From assembly GCA_021234155.1 (NCBI GenBank), contig JAJEKV010000319.1:252001-316000 (forward strand): 64,000 bases of DNA. Direction: 5' to 3'. A model generated the notes under the pieces. The model was not told where the DNA came from. It worked only from the letters and a program-made list of their open reading frames with translations, and did not search any database. Both the position numbers and the translations under genes were made by a program. This document shows positions 12,901 to 23,648 of the stretch, in pieces (position 1 is the stretch's first letter; each line of letters starts with the position of its first letter). The stretch comes from Isoetes taiwanensis. Taxonomy: Eukaryota; Streptophyta; Lycopodiopsida; Isoetales; Isoetaceae.

Positions 12901-13530
12901 CCGACCCAGGCAATAAGGAGATATTCGCAATTGGCATCTTTAAAGGAACAAGAGCATCTGGCACCCCAAGAATAGGTATAACATGCCTTGCTGTCACAGA
13001 CTTTCCAACTTCCAACCTGCAAGGAGGTTAAACAAAAAAAAGCTCATCAATTCGTGAACCAGTTGTGAGGAAACCATTGTAAACTTACTCGGCACCCGAG
13101 CTAGATTTAAGATTAGTAAACTGTAGCTTAACGCGTCCTGCAGATCCCCCACCAGACCATGAAATTTTTGGTCGTAAGGCAAGTTGGGCGCTCTCTCTTT
13201 CATTTCGAGCTGCAAGTAAGTGTAACTGGTGGAAGAAATTATTTGGTTAAAGTCACACTTTAGCAGAGGCATAAACAGACATCCAGGCATGAGCTTATTT
13301 AATGTCACAAGTACCTGTTCTAATGACCTAGGTGGTTCTTGGTGGCTGATCGTTGCTGTGCTTGGCATGCACCAGACATGGAGCAAATCTGAGGTTGCTT
13401 GCTTGGTGACATCTACTACTCTGCCGATTGAATTTGTAGATTTTACACTTGCCTCGTTCCAACCATATCCAGTTCCTCCACCAGCAATGCCTTCTACCGG
13501 AGGAGCCTGATAATCGGCACTATTTTGCAT
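6972..13530 (-). CDS. DUF4091 / glycoside hydrolase 123-like protein, 15 exons, 648 aa
   Basis: Exons (minus strand): 13530-13315, 13225-13089, 13016-12906, 12722-12621, 12520-12412, 12333-12136, 12070-11902, 11783-11702, 11618-11525, 11384-11288, 10647-10554, 9260-9188, 9112-8939, 8875-8750, 7136-6972. All introns are GT-AG; the coding sum is 1947 nt, an exact 648 codons plus TAA. Recognisable blocks are ERESAQLALRPKISW (exon 2), GVPDALVPL (3), TPSLPSVFG (6), VIEDRFGVEHGS and LTYTCPWP (7), KAYFYLWDE ending at residue 406 (9), FLRPHTQIYCTS (11-12) and YVCMGPSDPHPNWHLGMRG (13). These match the plant DUF4091 family, related to glycoside hydrolase 123. GH123 enzymes use an adjacent Asp-Glu pair, so D405-E406 is the candidate site. 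The plant function is not established to my knowledge. The start at 13530 gives MQNSADYQ and is preceded by TCTTGCAG, a possible acceptor of a 5'UTR intron. No signal peptide is visible. Confidence 0.9.
7137..8749 (-). other. Intron 14 (1.6 kb) with possible retroelement remnant
   Basis: This is the longest intron of the DUF4091 gene. On the minus strand at 7885-7900 it contains CGGTATCAGAGC, eleven of twelve bases of the initiator-tRNA primer-binding site (TGGTATCAGAGC). An open frame spans 8007-7711 around it. Two related stretches (7806-7860 and 7948-8010), each with CATTACATA and AACTTGCA, flank this site. A small duplication (ACATCCTGGGT...) is at 8213-8251. A short LTR-retroelement relic is possible but unproven. 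Confidence 0.4.
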
Positions 13531-14308
13531 CTTCAGAGAGCTGCAAGACGATGCCGAATTATTAGTTCCACGTTAGTACTGATAGTATGAAGGCATATAT
13601 TTTTCCTCAGCGAGTTATCGCGTTCATCGATGGAATATTACAATTCCTTAACATTCACTTGATTTACTGGTTACGTTGGTAGCTTTATACCAGACTTCAA
13701 TCCCAAATAACTATGCTTTAGTTCTCACTTCAGACCTTTAACCATGTTTAGAACATTTCCATAGAGTAGCATTCTTTGAACTTCATGAGTGCCATTTTGG
13801 AGAGATTTATTTGATACTATTAAGACCATGTTTTGGATGGGTACGAAAACCACCCATTGGTGGATGGTCAAAAAGATACGTTATGGAGGACTAGTAACGG
13901 TGCCCAGCATTGATGGGCCTAAGTTTGGCCAATAAACATTTTGGCTGAAGAAAAGCCCGCAGTAATAATTCAACTTTTGTAACTTTTTATTACAACAAAA
14001 ACTTTCCAACTTTAACAATGTTTTAAAAGTAAGCTAGCTGCATGTTCGATAGTGTTGCATTCGTATCTTTTTTAACTTTGAGTGGTGCTTGTTCATAGCA
14101 AGTCTGAGTGAGGAAATTGTTAATCGAAGCATATTTTGAGGTAAGGCTATAGTCAAGGTCTATAACTCTTTGTGAGGCTGGGCATAAGGTGCCACATTGT
14201 AAATGATGAATTGGAGTCAACATCCTGGGTATACATAAAGATCATAGCCACCGGCTCAAAATGTTTTTGTGGTGAAACACCAATATATTGAAATGTAATA
14301 TGTGAATA
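13531..14308. other. Region between DUF4091 start codon and Helitron 3' end
   Basis: About 780 bp that should contain the 5' untranslated region and promoter of the minus-strand gene. The only signal I can point to is TCTTGCAG just upstream of the start codon. No convincing TATA box or further exon is recognised. The Helitron ends here, so its insertion may have displaced original upstream sequence. Confidence 0.4.
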
Positions 14309-14344
14309 CTAGAAAAGCAGCCGCCCTAACGGCAGCCTCTTTTC
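14309..14344 (-). other. Helitron 3' terminus: hairpin plus CTAG
   Basis: On the minus strand GCCG-TTAGGG-CGGC forms a short stem-loop, followed by TGCTTTT and CTAG, then a host T. This is the canonical 3' end architecture of plant Helitrons and fixes the boundary. Confidence 0.75.
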
Positions 14345-14389
14345 TCTTTGTGACATGTTCAAACGAATACGACTCTATTTATATAAGTG

Positions 14390-15150
14390 CTTCTTTATAT
14401 ACAACATTCGGGTATTTGATGGTCTTTTCATAATGCACCTTGACGTGATATTTTTGTAATAGCAATTTTGATCCTCTGCTTGTGAAGTGCACCTTGAGAG
14501 GGCAACATAAAGTTGACCATGTGCAAAAACTGGGGCTGGCAAATAAAGCCCAACAGTCTCTAAAGATTGGCCTTGCTACTTGTTTATCGTCATTGAGAAT
14601 GCCAAATGGATTGGATATTGTCTCCTGGTGAATGGTATGTCTAAATCAGACGGCGTCAGGTTGACCTTTGGGAGCAGGATTGGAATGCCTCTGAATTGTC
14701 CTGTAATTATTTCTGCCCGTAGGATTCTTTGTGTTGCATGGGTGATGCACAGGCATGTCCCATTGCACGATCCACCTTGAGGATACATGTTCCTTACCAA
14801 TATCATTATTGCTCCTACCTTGACATTGAGCTTGTGCGGCGGCATTCTGGAGTGTGTGAGGTGGTTAATAAATTCGATCGGGAAATTTTTTATGTCCTCT
14901 TCATCGTCCATGTTGAGAGTATCGATGTTGATGTATGGATACAAATCTCCATGCAAAATTTGCAAGGTCTTGTCACTGAGTTTTAGTGTATCCTCATTTT
15001 TTAGAGATAGTATAGATTTTTCAAATAGATGTTCCATGTTTGCTGAGTCGATGCTTGTTCCAAATACCTCATCGATAATATTGTTCTGCGCAATGCATGT
15101 GCTTGGCAGTTGAACGGCATCTGCAGGGAGTATAGGCTCGACATTCATTC
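14390..15150 (-). pseudogene. Helitron helicase, C-terminal part
   Basis: C-terminal part of the PIF1-like helicase of the Helitron, involved in strand displacement during rolling-circle transposition. The reading frame from 15148 contains MPPHKLNVKVGAIMILVRN followed by GSCNGT near 14770. After an in-frame TAG at 14578 (in the MTINK-QGQSL motif, where families usually have Ser or Ala) it continues with [16 protein letters not shown] near 14500. These are helicase motifs of plant Helitrons. The upstream part of the same gene lies beyond the MULE insertion. Confidence 0.85.
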
Positions 15151-15266
15151 CTTCTCCATCTCCAAGCTTTAGTAGGTATTCAGACCATTATTTTTCGTCT
15201 TTATGGGGACTCAGGTTTATTGTCAGTCTGAAAGTTCTAAAACATTTCCACAAGGGGTTATTTTTA

Positions 15267-15350
15267 GGGAAAATTACCCAAATACCCTTAATTTTTTAGG
15301 TATTTCCCAGATTGCCCTTCACATTTTCTAAATCCCGAAAATGCCCCTCT
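15267..15350 (+). repeat. MULE left terminal inverted repeat
   Basis: Begins GGGAAAATTACCCAAATACC and is near-perfectly complementary to 16305-16388. Confidence 0.9.
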
Positions 15351-15533
15351 TCTTCCCGCCTGTGTACCGAATACCATCCCGGCAGACTTCCTCAACATCT
15401 GGATTTTCATCAAACCCCTCTGATTCTTCATTAAACCTCAAATTTCTGCTTGGAAGTTCATCTACGGTTCTGTTGCTGCTGTGATTGGGGATTCTACAGC
15501 AATATGCTTCTTCGTTCTCATGCATGTTAAGGT

Positions 15534-16300
15534 ATGGACAGTTTCAATTCAATGTATTTAAAGTTAGAAGCACAATATGATTCAATCTTGCAGCTCCATA
15601 ATGCTATCAGAGAAGATACTATTCGTTGCCATGTAGAATTAAAAGTTGAGAAGTCAGATAAAACCAGGTTCACAGTATCTTGTCGGGATCAATCATGTCC
15701 ATGGCGTTTGCATGCATCAGTTATACATGGTGGACCAAGATGTGAAATCAAGAAGTTTATTAGCATGCATACTTGTGGAGACATAACCAAGCTATGCAAC
15801 AAAGAAGCTTCTGCTGTCATGTTGGATACAAAGTTTATGGGCAAGATAAGAAATGATTCAAGTTATATGCCAAAACAGTTGCAGGTAGAAGGGAAACTAG
15901 TACGGAAATAAGTTACAAAATTGCTTATAATGCTATCAAACATGCTCTTGGTTTGATTCATGGGGATTACTCTGCAGCATATAAGAAAGTTGCAGGATAT
16001 TGTGAAGCAATTGCCATAGCCAATCCAGGTACAGTAGCTCTTGTGCAACAAACTGCGGATGGAAGTTTCTTTGTACTCTGTTTTCTTCTATTTCTTTGTG
16101 CATTATTCTGTTTCTTTGTGCAGCATCTATCTTCTACTTCTTTGTGCAGCAAGCTACAACCCTGCATTAACCCAACTATACGGAAATGATTTTATGTCTA
16201 CATGGAAAAGAATGTTTCGTCTCTAACAACATGCCAATAAATAAAATTCGACGTCTCAACCGTGGACCACCATACAAGGTTAAGGGCAGAGGTCGATGAA
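15534..16300 (+). pseudogene. MURA transposase fragment (N-terminal and extreme C-terminal pieces)
   Basis: The frame from 15534 reads a MuDR-type N-terminal DNA-binding region (ELKVEKSDKTRFTVSCRDQS then CPWRLHASV). After a stop near 15910 come YNAIKHALGLIHGDYSAAYK and ANPGTV near 15930-16030, which normally lead into the DDE catalytic domain. That domain is missing. Shortly downstream RRLNRGPPYKVKGRGR and a stop (about 16245-16300) look like a transposase C-terminus. An internal deletion thus removed the catalytic core, and the product would be inactive. Confidence 0.8.
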
Positions 16301-16304
16301 AAAT

Positions 16305-16388
16305 AGAGGGGCATTTTCGGGGTTTAGAAAATATGAAGGGCAATCTGGACAATACCTAAAAAATTAAGGGTATTTGGGTAATTTTCCC
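16305..16388 (-). repeat. MULE right terminal inverted repeat
   Basis: Ends GGGTATTTGGGTAATTTTCC plus C, complementary to the left repeat, and is followed by the second copy of the 9-bp target duplication. Confidence 0.9.
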
Positions 16389-16394
16389 TTATTT

Positions 16395-19384
16395 TTTTAA
16401 CACATTTTGAGAGGATCTCCATCTTTTTGGCGTGTTTGATTATGGACAGGTATTGCCTGAAATCGCTGCCAGCCAATACAATCATTCCTCCAAATGGTCT
16501 GGAGTCGCATCGAATTTCCCTCAGAATAGTGTCGACTGCTGTGAGCGCATCAGAATGTGTTATGCTCCCATACCAAAAGTGCTGCTTTTCTTGTTTTGTC
16601 CGCCTGCTTGCTTGTGGGTCGCAAGTCAGAGGTTGTTTCAAGTGTCAGGTTTAACAGGAGCTTGAATGTAGAGTGCATTGTTTGGGCTCCTTTGAGCAAA
16701 AGGCTTGCTATACCCGTCCATGCGACTGCAATAACACCAAGTTCTCTTCCCCTTAACATGCTGATAGCGGTATTAAAGACATATGTTTTTCCAGAGCCTC
16801 CAGGCCTGTCTACATTTATGCATGAACCTAATAGCTGAGCTCCATCAATTGCAAAGAGAATAGCATCAGCTATTTCTTTTTGGTCTGGAGTCAATTTCTA
16901 ATAGCAGTCATCTCCTCTAGCTTTTTCGAAGGACACATCAAAGGTCTGCCTGATCATAGTGATGGCTTCATCTAGGCTGTGGAAGCTTATACGATTGACA
17001 ACTTGTTCCATTTGCAAGGAAGATTTCATTCATGGATAATAATGTTACGTTGTATGCATCTTTTTCTGACATGTCACGAGCGTAATCCTCTTCTAAATGG
17101 TACTTGAACTTGCCCCATAGTTCGTGTGGATCCAAGGGACACCCGTAGATGCAGATGAAGACGAATGTTTGTCGCAATTGTGCAGGCATCTGAAAAGCAG
17201 CTGCATCCTTGAGCGTTCTCTCCCATTCTGCATCATCCGCTAGTAGTCCAAGTTCCTTTGCCATTTCATGAAATGTAGTGCATTATTTTCCATTGATATT
17301 TTTCATGTCCTCGAAGCTAGTGATCCCTTTTCTCTGTAGTAGCAATAAGCACAAGTAATATCTTTCCATGTCTTTTGGGTTGACATCATACATTCTTGAA
17401 ATCAGTTTATATTTGCCCTCCTTTATCTTCTACATGCCCTGTCTCTTTATAAAAGTATAATGAATTCAAATTTCTGGATATGTATATCGTCGAGCGGCAG
17501 CATCAATTTTATTTAGCTCGAATCAGGCAGTGAGCATTGTGTATTTTGTTGCAGCACGTTCCAAGGAAACCCCTTCTTGACCTTCTCCATAGTATACTAT
17601 TTGTTTGTTAGGCAAGTGAATAGGCAACCTGGACATAATATGAGAATTAGTAACAATAAAATGCACCTTGAGTTCAAAAGCAACAAACTGTGTACAACAT
17701 GAGATATGTGATGCATTTTGTAACCATATGTCTTCCACATTGCTTCCGGTGCAGAAATGTATCTCGTGTCAAGGAACTCTTGTATGTGGCCTGCGTGCCC
17801 ATGGCTGGATGTGTTGTTAATTTGCTTGCTCGATCATGACCTTTATGAATGTACAATGTATTTTATGCTCCCAACACTGAAACATTGCTCCACATTTATA
17901 TGGCACACATACTTTCCTGTGAGGTAAGCATTGTATGGGAACCATAATGTTGTCTATCATTCTGTTTTGCTCATATTGGACATCCGCACGTCTTCTATAC
18001 TCGGGGTACCCATTCTCTTTTATTGAAGTGCTTTCAATAAATGCTTTTGGAAAACCTTTAGAACATTCCATTCTTCTAGTCTTTTCGTTTACTTGCATGC
18101 ATCTCGAGCTATATGATCCATGCACCATGTATTTTTTCAAAATTTCATGCAATTCAGGGTTTTCCAGTGGGTTTGCAATTCAGGATTTATTTAAATGACG
18201 ACATCAGAACTGAACTAACAATGTGATGTACATACATGATATCTTTGTGCTTGTGATCTTATCGATGTCATCACTATCGCGTATTTTATCTGCCTGTTCC
18301 AGTATCAATACAAATGACAGTGTGGCAACCCCAATTTTGGTACTCGAGCGTATATGTATATGCTTTAAGTTTTTGAAAAATATCTCTTTCTAAAATGTCA
18401 TGGAGAATTGCCATTAATTTCGTGCGGTACACACGGGCGACCACGTCTGGTCTATCCTCTGGTGACTGGCCTATCTCTAAATTGTTTGTGATCTCTGGCC
18501 AATTCTTGTTGCATGTGCATGTAATAAATAGGTCAGGCTTTCCAAATCACCTTACTAACACTAGGGAATCTTGATAGTTTTGTTCCATGGCACGTGTGCC
18601 ACCAATAAACAGCGACAGTAAGATTATTAATCTTCCAGATCCCAACCCTTGTGCGTTTGCTTCATGTTTCACGTAGTCGATCAAGCCTTCGTACATTTCA
18701 GCTCGCAATTTCTTCTAGTTCAGGTGGTAGAAGTTCAACGCGTTGGCCTCTATTCTTGCGTAGGCATCAACTATGAATTGTTTTATCAATCTTCCCCCGC
18801 TCACCAGAGGGTTGAAAGTAAACTTAAGGCCAGCTTTGCTTTCTGTATTCCTTCCGTGTTTAGTCTATACAAATAGTATTGTAACATAGACACATCTTAT
18901 GTCGATCGGCTCGATGAAGCTTCTACTTGATTTCTCATGCTCATTTGCCACCTCTTGTCACCAGAGGGCATTAACAGCTGGTAGATAAGAGCTTCAATGT
19001 ATGGTCTGTAATGGTGATATTCTTTAGGCCACCAGCTTTTTGATGGATGCATACGTCTCTATTAAAAAGTGGTTTCCCATCCGAATTTACAAATATTACA
19101 GCGGCCTCATTAACGAATGCAGGGTTGTATCTTCCCAAGTCCAGCTGTGTCCTGTCATCATTGAAATACACCCTTACATCTGCGTGCTCATTTAGTCGAC
19201 GTGCACTTTCCTCTACCTCATGCATCGTGTGTAGAGCTTGTGCAAATGGGTTTATGTTCCTTATTTCTAACTCAAGATGCCTCATAAGATCCATATCGCA
19301 CTCTGCATTGTGCACATTTTGCATACGCTCCTCATTTGCATACTCCATGTCTAGAATGTGTAACTGGGCATATCTTGGCGACAC
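16395..19384 (-). pseudogene. Helitron Rep-helicase, N-terminal, Rep and helicase motif I-III part
   Basis: Upstream part of the RepHel gene that initiates rolling-circle transposition. From 19384 the frame shows a Helitron-type region (RYAQLHILDMEYANEER, NPFAQALHTMHEVE). Degraded traces follow: a GKPDLFITCTCNKNWPEI-like segment near 18520, GYPEYRRRADVQYEQNRM near 18000, YIHKGHDRA near 17850 and LPIHLPNKQIVYYGEGQEG near 17620. The helicase begins near 16890 with MTPDQKEIADAILFA; Walker A reads PGGSGKT near 16800. Motif III near 16460 reads GGMIVLAGSDFRQ, where the usual GGDFRQ is altered. Many stops and frameshifts are present, and the Rep region around 18340 is too damaged to show the catalytic histidines and tyrosines. 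Confidence 0.85.
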
Positions 19385-19424
19385 ATTATCATCGGGGCGA
19401 GCAGACCTAGATCAGGACACACGA

Positions 19425-20525
19425 TCAGGACTTCAATCTCTCAAAATCCTGCCCTCTTAGAAAACTGTCCGTACAAAAATACCATTCACGAGGTGATTGC
19501 CTTAATCCATATACTGCCCTTCTGAGCTTCCAAACATTTGAATTGTTTTCCCCATAACCTGCAGGTTGTTTCATGTAAATATTTTCCTTCAATTCTGCAT
19601 TCAAAAATGCAGTTTTAACATCCACATGATGTAACTCTAAATTTAATGCATTTGATATTGCTAGCAGTACTCTTAGACTTGTAAGCTTAACTACTGGAGA
19701 AAAAATCTCATTATAATCCTTTCCCTTCTTCTGAGAAAAACCTTGAGCTACAAGTCTTGCTTTAAATCTTTTTGTACCATCAACATTGGTTTTAATCCTG
19801 TAAATCCATTTGTTTCCCACAATGTTGATATTTTCTGGTTTTTCCACTACATCAAATGTTCTTGTGTCTTTAAATGATTTTATCTCCTCCTCCATTGCTT
19901 TTATCCAATGTTCTTTCTCAATGCTATTTATGGCCTCTTCATATGAAGTTGGAACAGTAGAATCCTCTAGAATAGCTAGAATTTGTTCTTGGTCTGGGAG
20001 CTCTGCAAGTTTCTCAATCCGTTTGCTTCTTCCACCTTCAAGTCTACCATATTCACTTTCATTCAAGGGCAAATTTTCTCTCAATCTTTCTGCTTGTGTT
20101 TTTCTTCTCTTTGTTTTATCCTGCTGTGTATCAGTGGCAGCATTTTCAGCAACATTCCCCTGGTTTTCACCTAAATTTGCTTGCTTGTCTTTCATATCAA
20201 ACATATCAGACTCAGCTCCATTAGCTTTCTCATCATCCTCATTTGTATCATATTCAAAACCTGTCCCTGCTTGACCGACTTGTTTGTTAATATTTTTGTT
20301 TGATTACTTTCTATCCCTGTAAAAAGTATGTTCATCAAAAATAATGTCTCTACTTATTATGATTTCGTTTAGCTCAGGAATAAACATTCTGCAACCTTTG
20401 CTTTGTTCATCATACCCCACAAAGTTTCCTATTTCTGCTCTATTGTCCAGCTTCTGCCTCAACTCCTTTGGCACATGAATATATCCTAAACATCCAAATG
20501 ATTTAAACATGGTATGTTTAAACAT
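19425..20525 (-). pseudogene. copia integrase C-terminus and partial reverse transcriptase
   Basis: The segment 20525-20304 contains the copia integrase C-terminal signature (FGCLGYIHVP, then FVGYDEQSKGCRMF). After a gap with stops, 20204-19425 encodes RT: NKWIYRIKTNVDGTKRFKAR, LVAQGFSQKKGKDYNEIFSP, HHVDVKTAFLNAELKENIYM, then YGLRQSPREWY. The first aspartate of the RT site (HVDVKTAFLN) is kept. The YVDD-bearing part lies beyond the truncation, so no active polymerase can be made. Confidence 0.85.
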
Positions 20526-22662
20526 GATTATTGTTTGACCACACTAACTCTGGAATGTTACCCTTTAGACTTGAGGTTGGAATTCTGTTTTGAACATAGG
20601 CTGCTGTTCTCAAAGCTTCCTCCCATAATTTGTTTGGCAGACCTGAATACTCCAACATTGATCTTACTGCATCAAGTAAAGTTCTATTTTTCCTTTCAAC
20701 AACTCCATTTTGCTGTGGAGTATGTCTATATGTCAATTGTCTCCTTATTCCTTTGGCTTTGCAAAAAACCTCAAATTGAGAAGATAAATACTCACCTCCT
20801 CTGTCTGATCTTATGCATCTTACTTTTCTGTTTGTTTGTCTCTCCATTTCTGAGACATATATTTTAAAAGCTTCAAGGGCCTGAGATTTTCGTGTCAAGC
20901 AATAAACTTTGCATTTTCTGCTATGGTCATCTATGAAAGTTACAAAATATTTCTTCCCATTTCTGCTTCTAACATTTAAGGGGCCACATAGATCTGTATG
21001 AACCAGATCTAAGACTCCTTCAGCCCTTTCTTGTGATTTAGAAAATGGCAATCTTGTAATCTTCCCTAACATGAATCCCTCACATATGCATTTGTGGTTT
21101 TCTGGTATATTGCATTCAATCAGCCCTCTTTTTGCCATAACCTTTACATTATTGTAATGTGTGTGTGCCAGCCTATTATGCCAAGTCTCCATATCAATCA
21201 TTAACACATCATTAACTCCATCAATCAGACCATTTTCAATTTGAAATAAATTTCCAACTCGATTTGCCAAAAACTTCAATTCATTATTCATGAAAATTTT
21301 ACAAACTCTCTTCTCAAAGAAGATTTTGTAGCCCAAGTCTACTAACTGACACACTGATACTAAATTTTTTATCAGACTAGGAACACATAATACATTTTCA
21401 ATATTAACTTTGTTTCCATCTAAATCCAGCAGCTCCAACATTCCACATCCTTCTATGGTTTGTAAGTCACCATTGCCAACTTGTACATGTTTTGATTTAG
21501 CTGAAGTTTGATTTTTAAGCATGTCCAGCGATCTTACTACTGATCTCTCAACTCCACTATCAACTACAATCACAGAATTCTTGCCATTAGTTTTAGAATC
21601 AACATCATCTAATGAGCAAGCACAATTTACCTCATCATCACTTGATTCCTCCTTTTCCTTGACTTCTGCTTTTTCTTGTGCAATGTGTATACCAGCAGAT
21701 CCTCCTTTCCTTCCAGAGGAATATCCTCTTTTAATGTCTCGTCCTCTTCCCCTTCCCCTGCCATAATCCTTTTCTTTGGGACTAGGACACTTGGCAGCAA
21801 TATGACCCTTACCTTTGCAATTATAGCAGGTTATTTCTTGTTTAAGTTTAGGGCAATTTGGCTTAATATGCCCTGCCTCATAACAGTTGTAACAAACTGT
21901 CTTATCTCCTTGAGATCTCTTTTTCTTTCCAGCATAAAGAATTTCAGCATTTTCTTCCTCTCTCGTTAATTTATTCTGTTCTATCTCAGTCCTCAACATA
22001 TTTTCAGCTTCTTCTCTATTCTTTGCAACATTTCTTATTAGAAGAGACAGCTGAGAATTTGAGCTTACAGCTCCAGCAATAGCTAACACTATAAACCTTT
22101 CTGATAAGGTGACTCCTGCACCATCTAGATCAGCTACAAGATTATCAAATTTGTTAAAAAACTCTGAGACTTCTTCATCTTCATTATACTTCAGGTTTCT
22201 AAGCTCTTTCTCTAACACATCTATTTGAGATGAGCTTTTATTTTCATATTGTTTGAGCAAATAACTCCACATATGCCTGGGGGACATACCTCTAAGTTTG
22301 AGCTGAATGGTAGGTCCAACCTTGCTTGTGATAATGCCTCTGGCTTCTTTGATCTTTGTGGATAATGCACCAGAAGCTGAGACACTCCTTTCTCCAACTA
22401 CAGCCTCACCTGCAACAGTCCTACTGCCTGAAGTTATAGAGATAGAATTACCTCGTCCAACTGTTGAATTTACAGCTTGAGTACTACTAGATGCTCCACC
22501 AGCACTAGTAGCAACCACCTCCTGTTGATTTGGATCAACAATCTCCCACAAATCCTCAACATCCAAAATGTGCTGAATTTGGTTTTTCCATACTTGAAAA
22601 CCAGACCCCCCATTATAGACTTGAACTGCACTCAATAAGCCTGCTCCAAACCTTGTTGCCAT
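20518..22662 (-). pseudogene. copia Gag-protease-integrase open frame (714 codons)
   Basis: Long open frame with ATG right after the primer-binding site. Gag ends in two CCHC knuckles (CYNCYEAGHIKPNCP and CYNCKGKGHIAAKCP, about residues 260-295). The protease motif is VVDSGVERSVV, where the family usually has DSGA. A GAG-pre-integrase zinc region follows (WHNRLAHTHYNNVKVMAKRG, then C-x-C). The integrase core shows HTDLCGP, FIDDHSRK and an ERKNRTL glutamate, consistent with DD35E. It ends at 20518, where a short duplication (MFKHTMFK) breaks the frame; the next segment restarts at 20525. It may still be translated in part, but the element as a whole is defective. Confidence 0.85.
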
Positions 22663-22667
22663 TTTTC

Positions 22668-22681
22668 TGGCTCTGATACCA
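22668..22681 (-). promoter_or_regulatory. copia primer-binding site (initiator tRNA-Met)
   Basis: Minus strand TGGTATCAGAGCCA, complementary to the 3' end of plant initiator tRNA-Met. It lies two bases inside the LTR end and six bases before the gag ATG. Confidence 0.9.
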
Positions 22682-22683
22682 AA

Positions 22684-23200
22684 TGAGATTTTTCAAAAAA
22701 AATCACTTAGCAATGCCAAGCAATCAACTCAACAACTTTTCTTTTGAGCACAAGGTTATTCAACCATACAAGGTTATTCAACCATTGAAAATAATAACCA
22801 AACAACTATACTCTCAATCAAGCTTTAAACAATATTATGAACTTCACAAATGAACGAACATCTGCTTAAAACATCGAACTGGCAGTATTCAATCCCTAAT
22901 TGTTTCAGTGTAATCTCTATCTTCTGTACATCTTAATTTATAGGGCCGGATCCAGCCGCTATGGCATGGTTCCGGCCTGTAAGGCAACCGTGGTGTTTTC
23001 CCCTTGCACTCAGGGAACTTCTATATTCGAATTTCATTTTGCCTCCATCTTTTAATCTACAATGCAATGGTCTCGACCATTGCTTTAACATTAAATATGA
23101 ACTCATAGAACTCATATATTTCAATGGTCCTTAGCATGGTCCAGCCATGCTAATATCTAAATGCACATAAAGCACTTATATGCATTTGCTTGCATCTCCA
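22684..23200 (-). repeat. copia 5' LTR (outer boundary approximate)
   Basis: On the minus strand this runs from about 23200 to TCTCA at 22684, just before the primer-binding site. A TATA-like CTATAAATTA lies near 22935-22945 on the minus strand, as expected for an LTR promoter. The start is placed near TTGGAGATGCAAG at about 23197 by resemblance to copia LTR starts. There is no second LTR in the window to confirm it. Confidence 0.5.
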
Positions 23201-23366
23201 ACTGTTAAATATGAATCTTCAACCTGTAAGACCATTTAACCTGTGTGATGATAAATGAACTTGTGTTACCAAATTCTACAGAATGGCCAGTTCGAACTAT
23301 TCTGTAAGTCGAAGGATTATTTCGGTATGAACATCTTTGTTGAGTCTCTACAGCCAACCGTGTTGT

Positions 23367-23648
23367 TCATTGACCACTTCCTCGGTATCGTGCGCCAACC
23401 TCGCACTCCTGCTCAGTCTCTCTACTTTTTATTTGTGCTCTTCTATTTCTTTGTGCTTCGGCAGCCCTATTGTATCGTGCTCGACGATCTTCTAGTGTCT
23501 CTGTTGTGAGCATGCATTGTTTTCCATTTTGCGATCTTCCTCTGTTGCGTGCACGTCTGGCTTCCTGCTCTTGTAATGTCTCCTCTCTCCGCCTACGCGG
23601 GATCATTCTATTTTGCTTTTTTTGCAATGAACAATGTGCTATGCACAA
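23367..23648 (-). pseudogene. Basic-rich frame, possible Helitron N-terminal piece
   Basis: A 93-codon frame very rich in Arg, Glu and Gln (RRRREETLQEQEARRARNRG, EDRRARYNRAAEAQRNRRA). Repeated Arg/Glu blocks like these are common at the N-terminus of plant Helitron Rep-helicases. It lies just 5' of the copia insertion that separates it from the rest of the Rep gene. I do not recognise a specific domain, so the assignment is by composition and position. Confidence 0.45.

Larger units (their letters stand above)
15267..16388 (+). mobile_element. Mutator-like element (MULE), internally deleted, 1122 bp
   Basis: Terminal inverted repeats of about 84 bp begin GGGAAAATTACCC and end GGGTAATTTTCCC. 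They are flanked by 9-bp target duplications TTATTTTTA (15258-15266) and TTATTTTTT (16389-16397). A 9-bp duplication and long inverted repeats are diagnostic of Mutator elements. It sits inside the Helitron helicase gene, whose two halves align on either side. It still carries pieces of a MURA transposase but lacks the DDE core, so it is a non-autonomous deletion derivative. Confidence 0.9.
19425..23200 (-). mobile_element. Ty1/copia retrotransposon, 3'-truncated
   Basis: Order on the minus strand: 5' LTR (about 23200-22684), primer-binding site for initiator tRNA-Met (22681-22668), gag-protease-integrase (22662-20518) and partial reverse transcriptase (20204-19425). Gag before integrase before RT is the copia order. 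The RT stops after GLRQSPREWY. The YVDD region, RNase H and 3' LTR are missing, so the element ends abruptly against Helitron sequence near 19385-19425. It lies between Helitron parts and was probably inserted there and later truncated by deletion. No target duplication can be checked because one end is lost. Confidence 0.85.

Noticed and set aside
19810-20274. Plus-strand frame of 154 codons opposite the copia RT
   Set aside because: Mirror of the RT coding region, Ser/Phe-rich, no domain.
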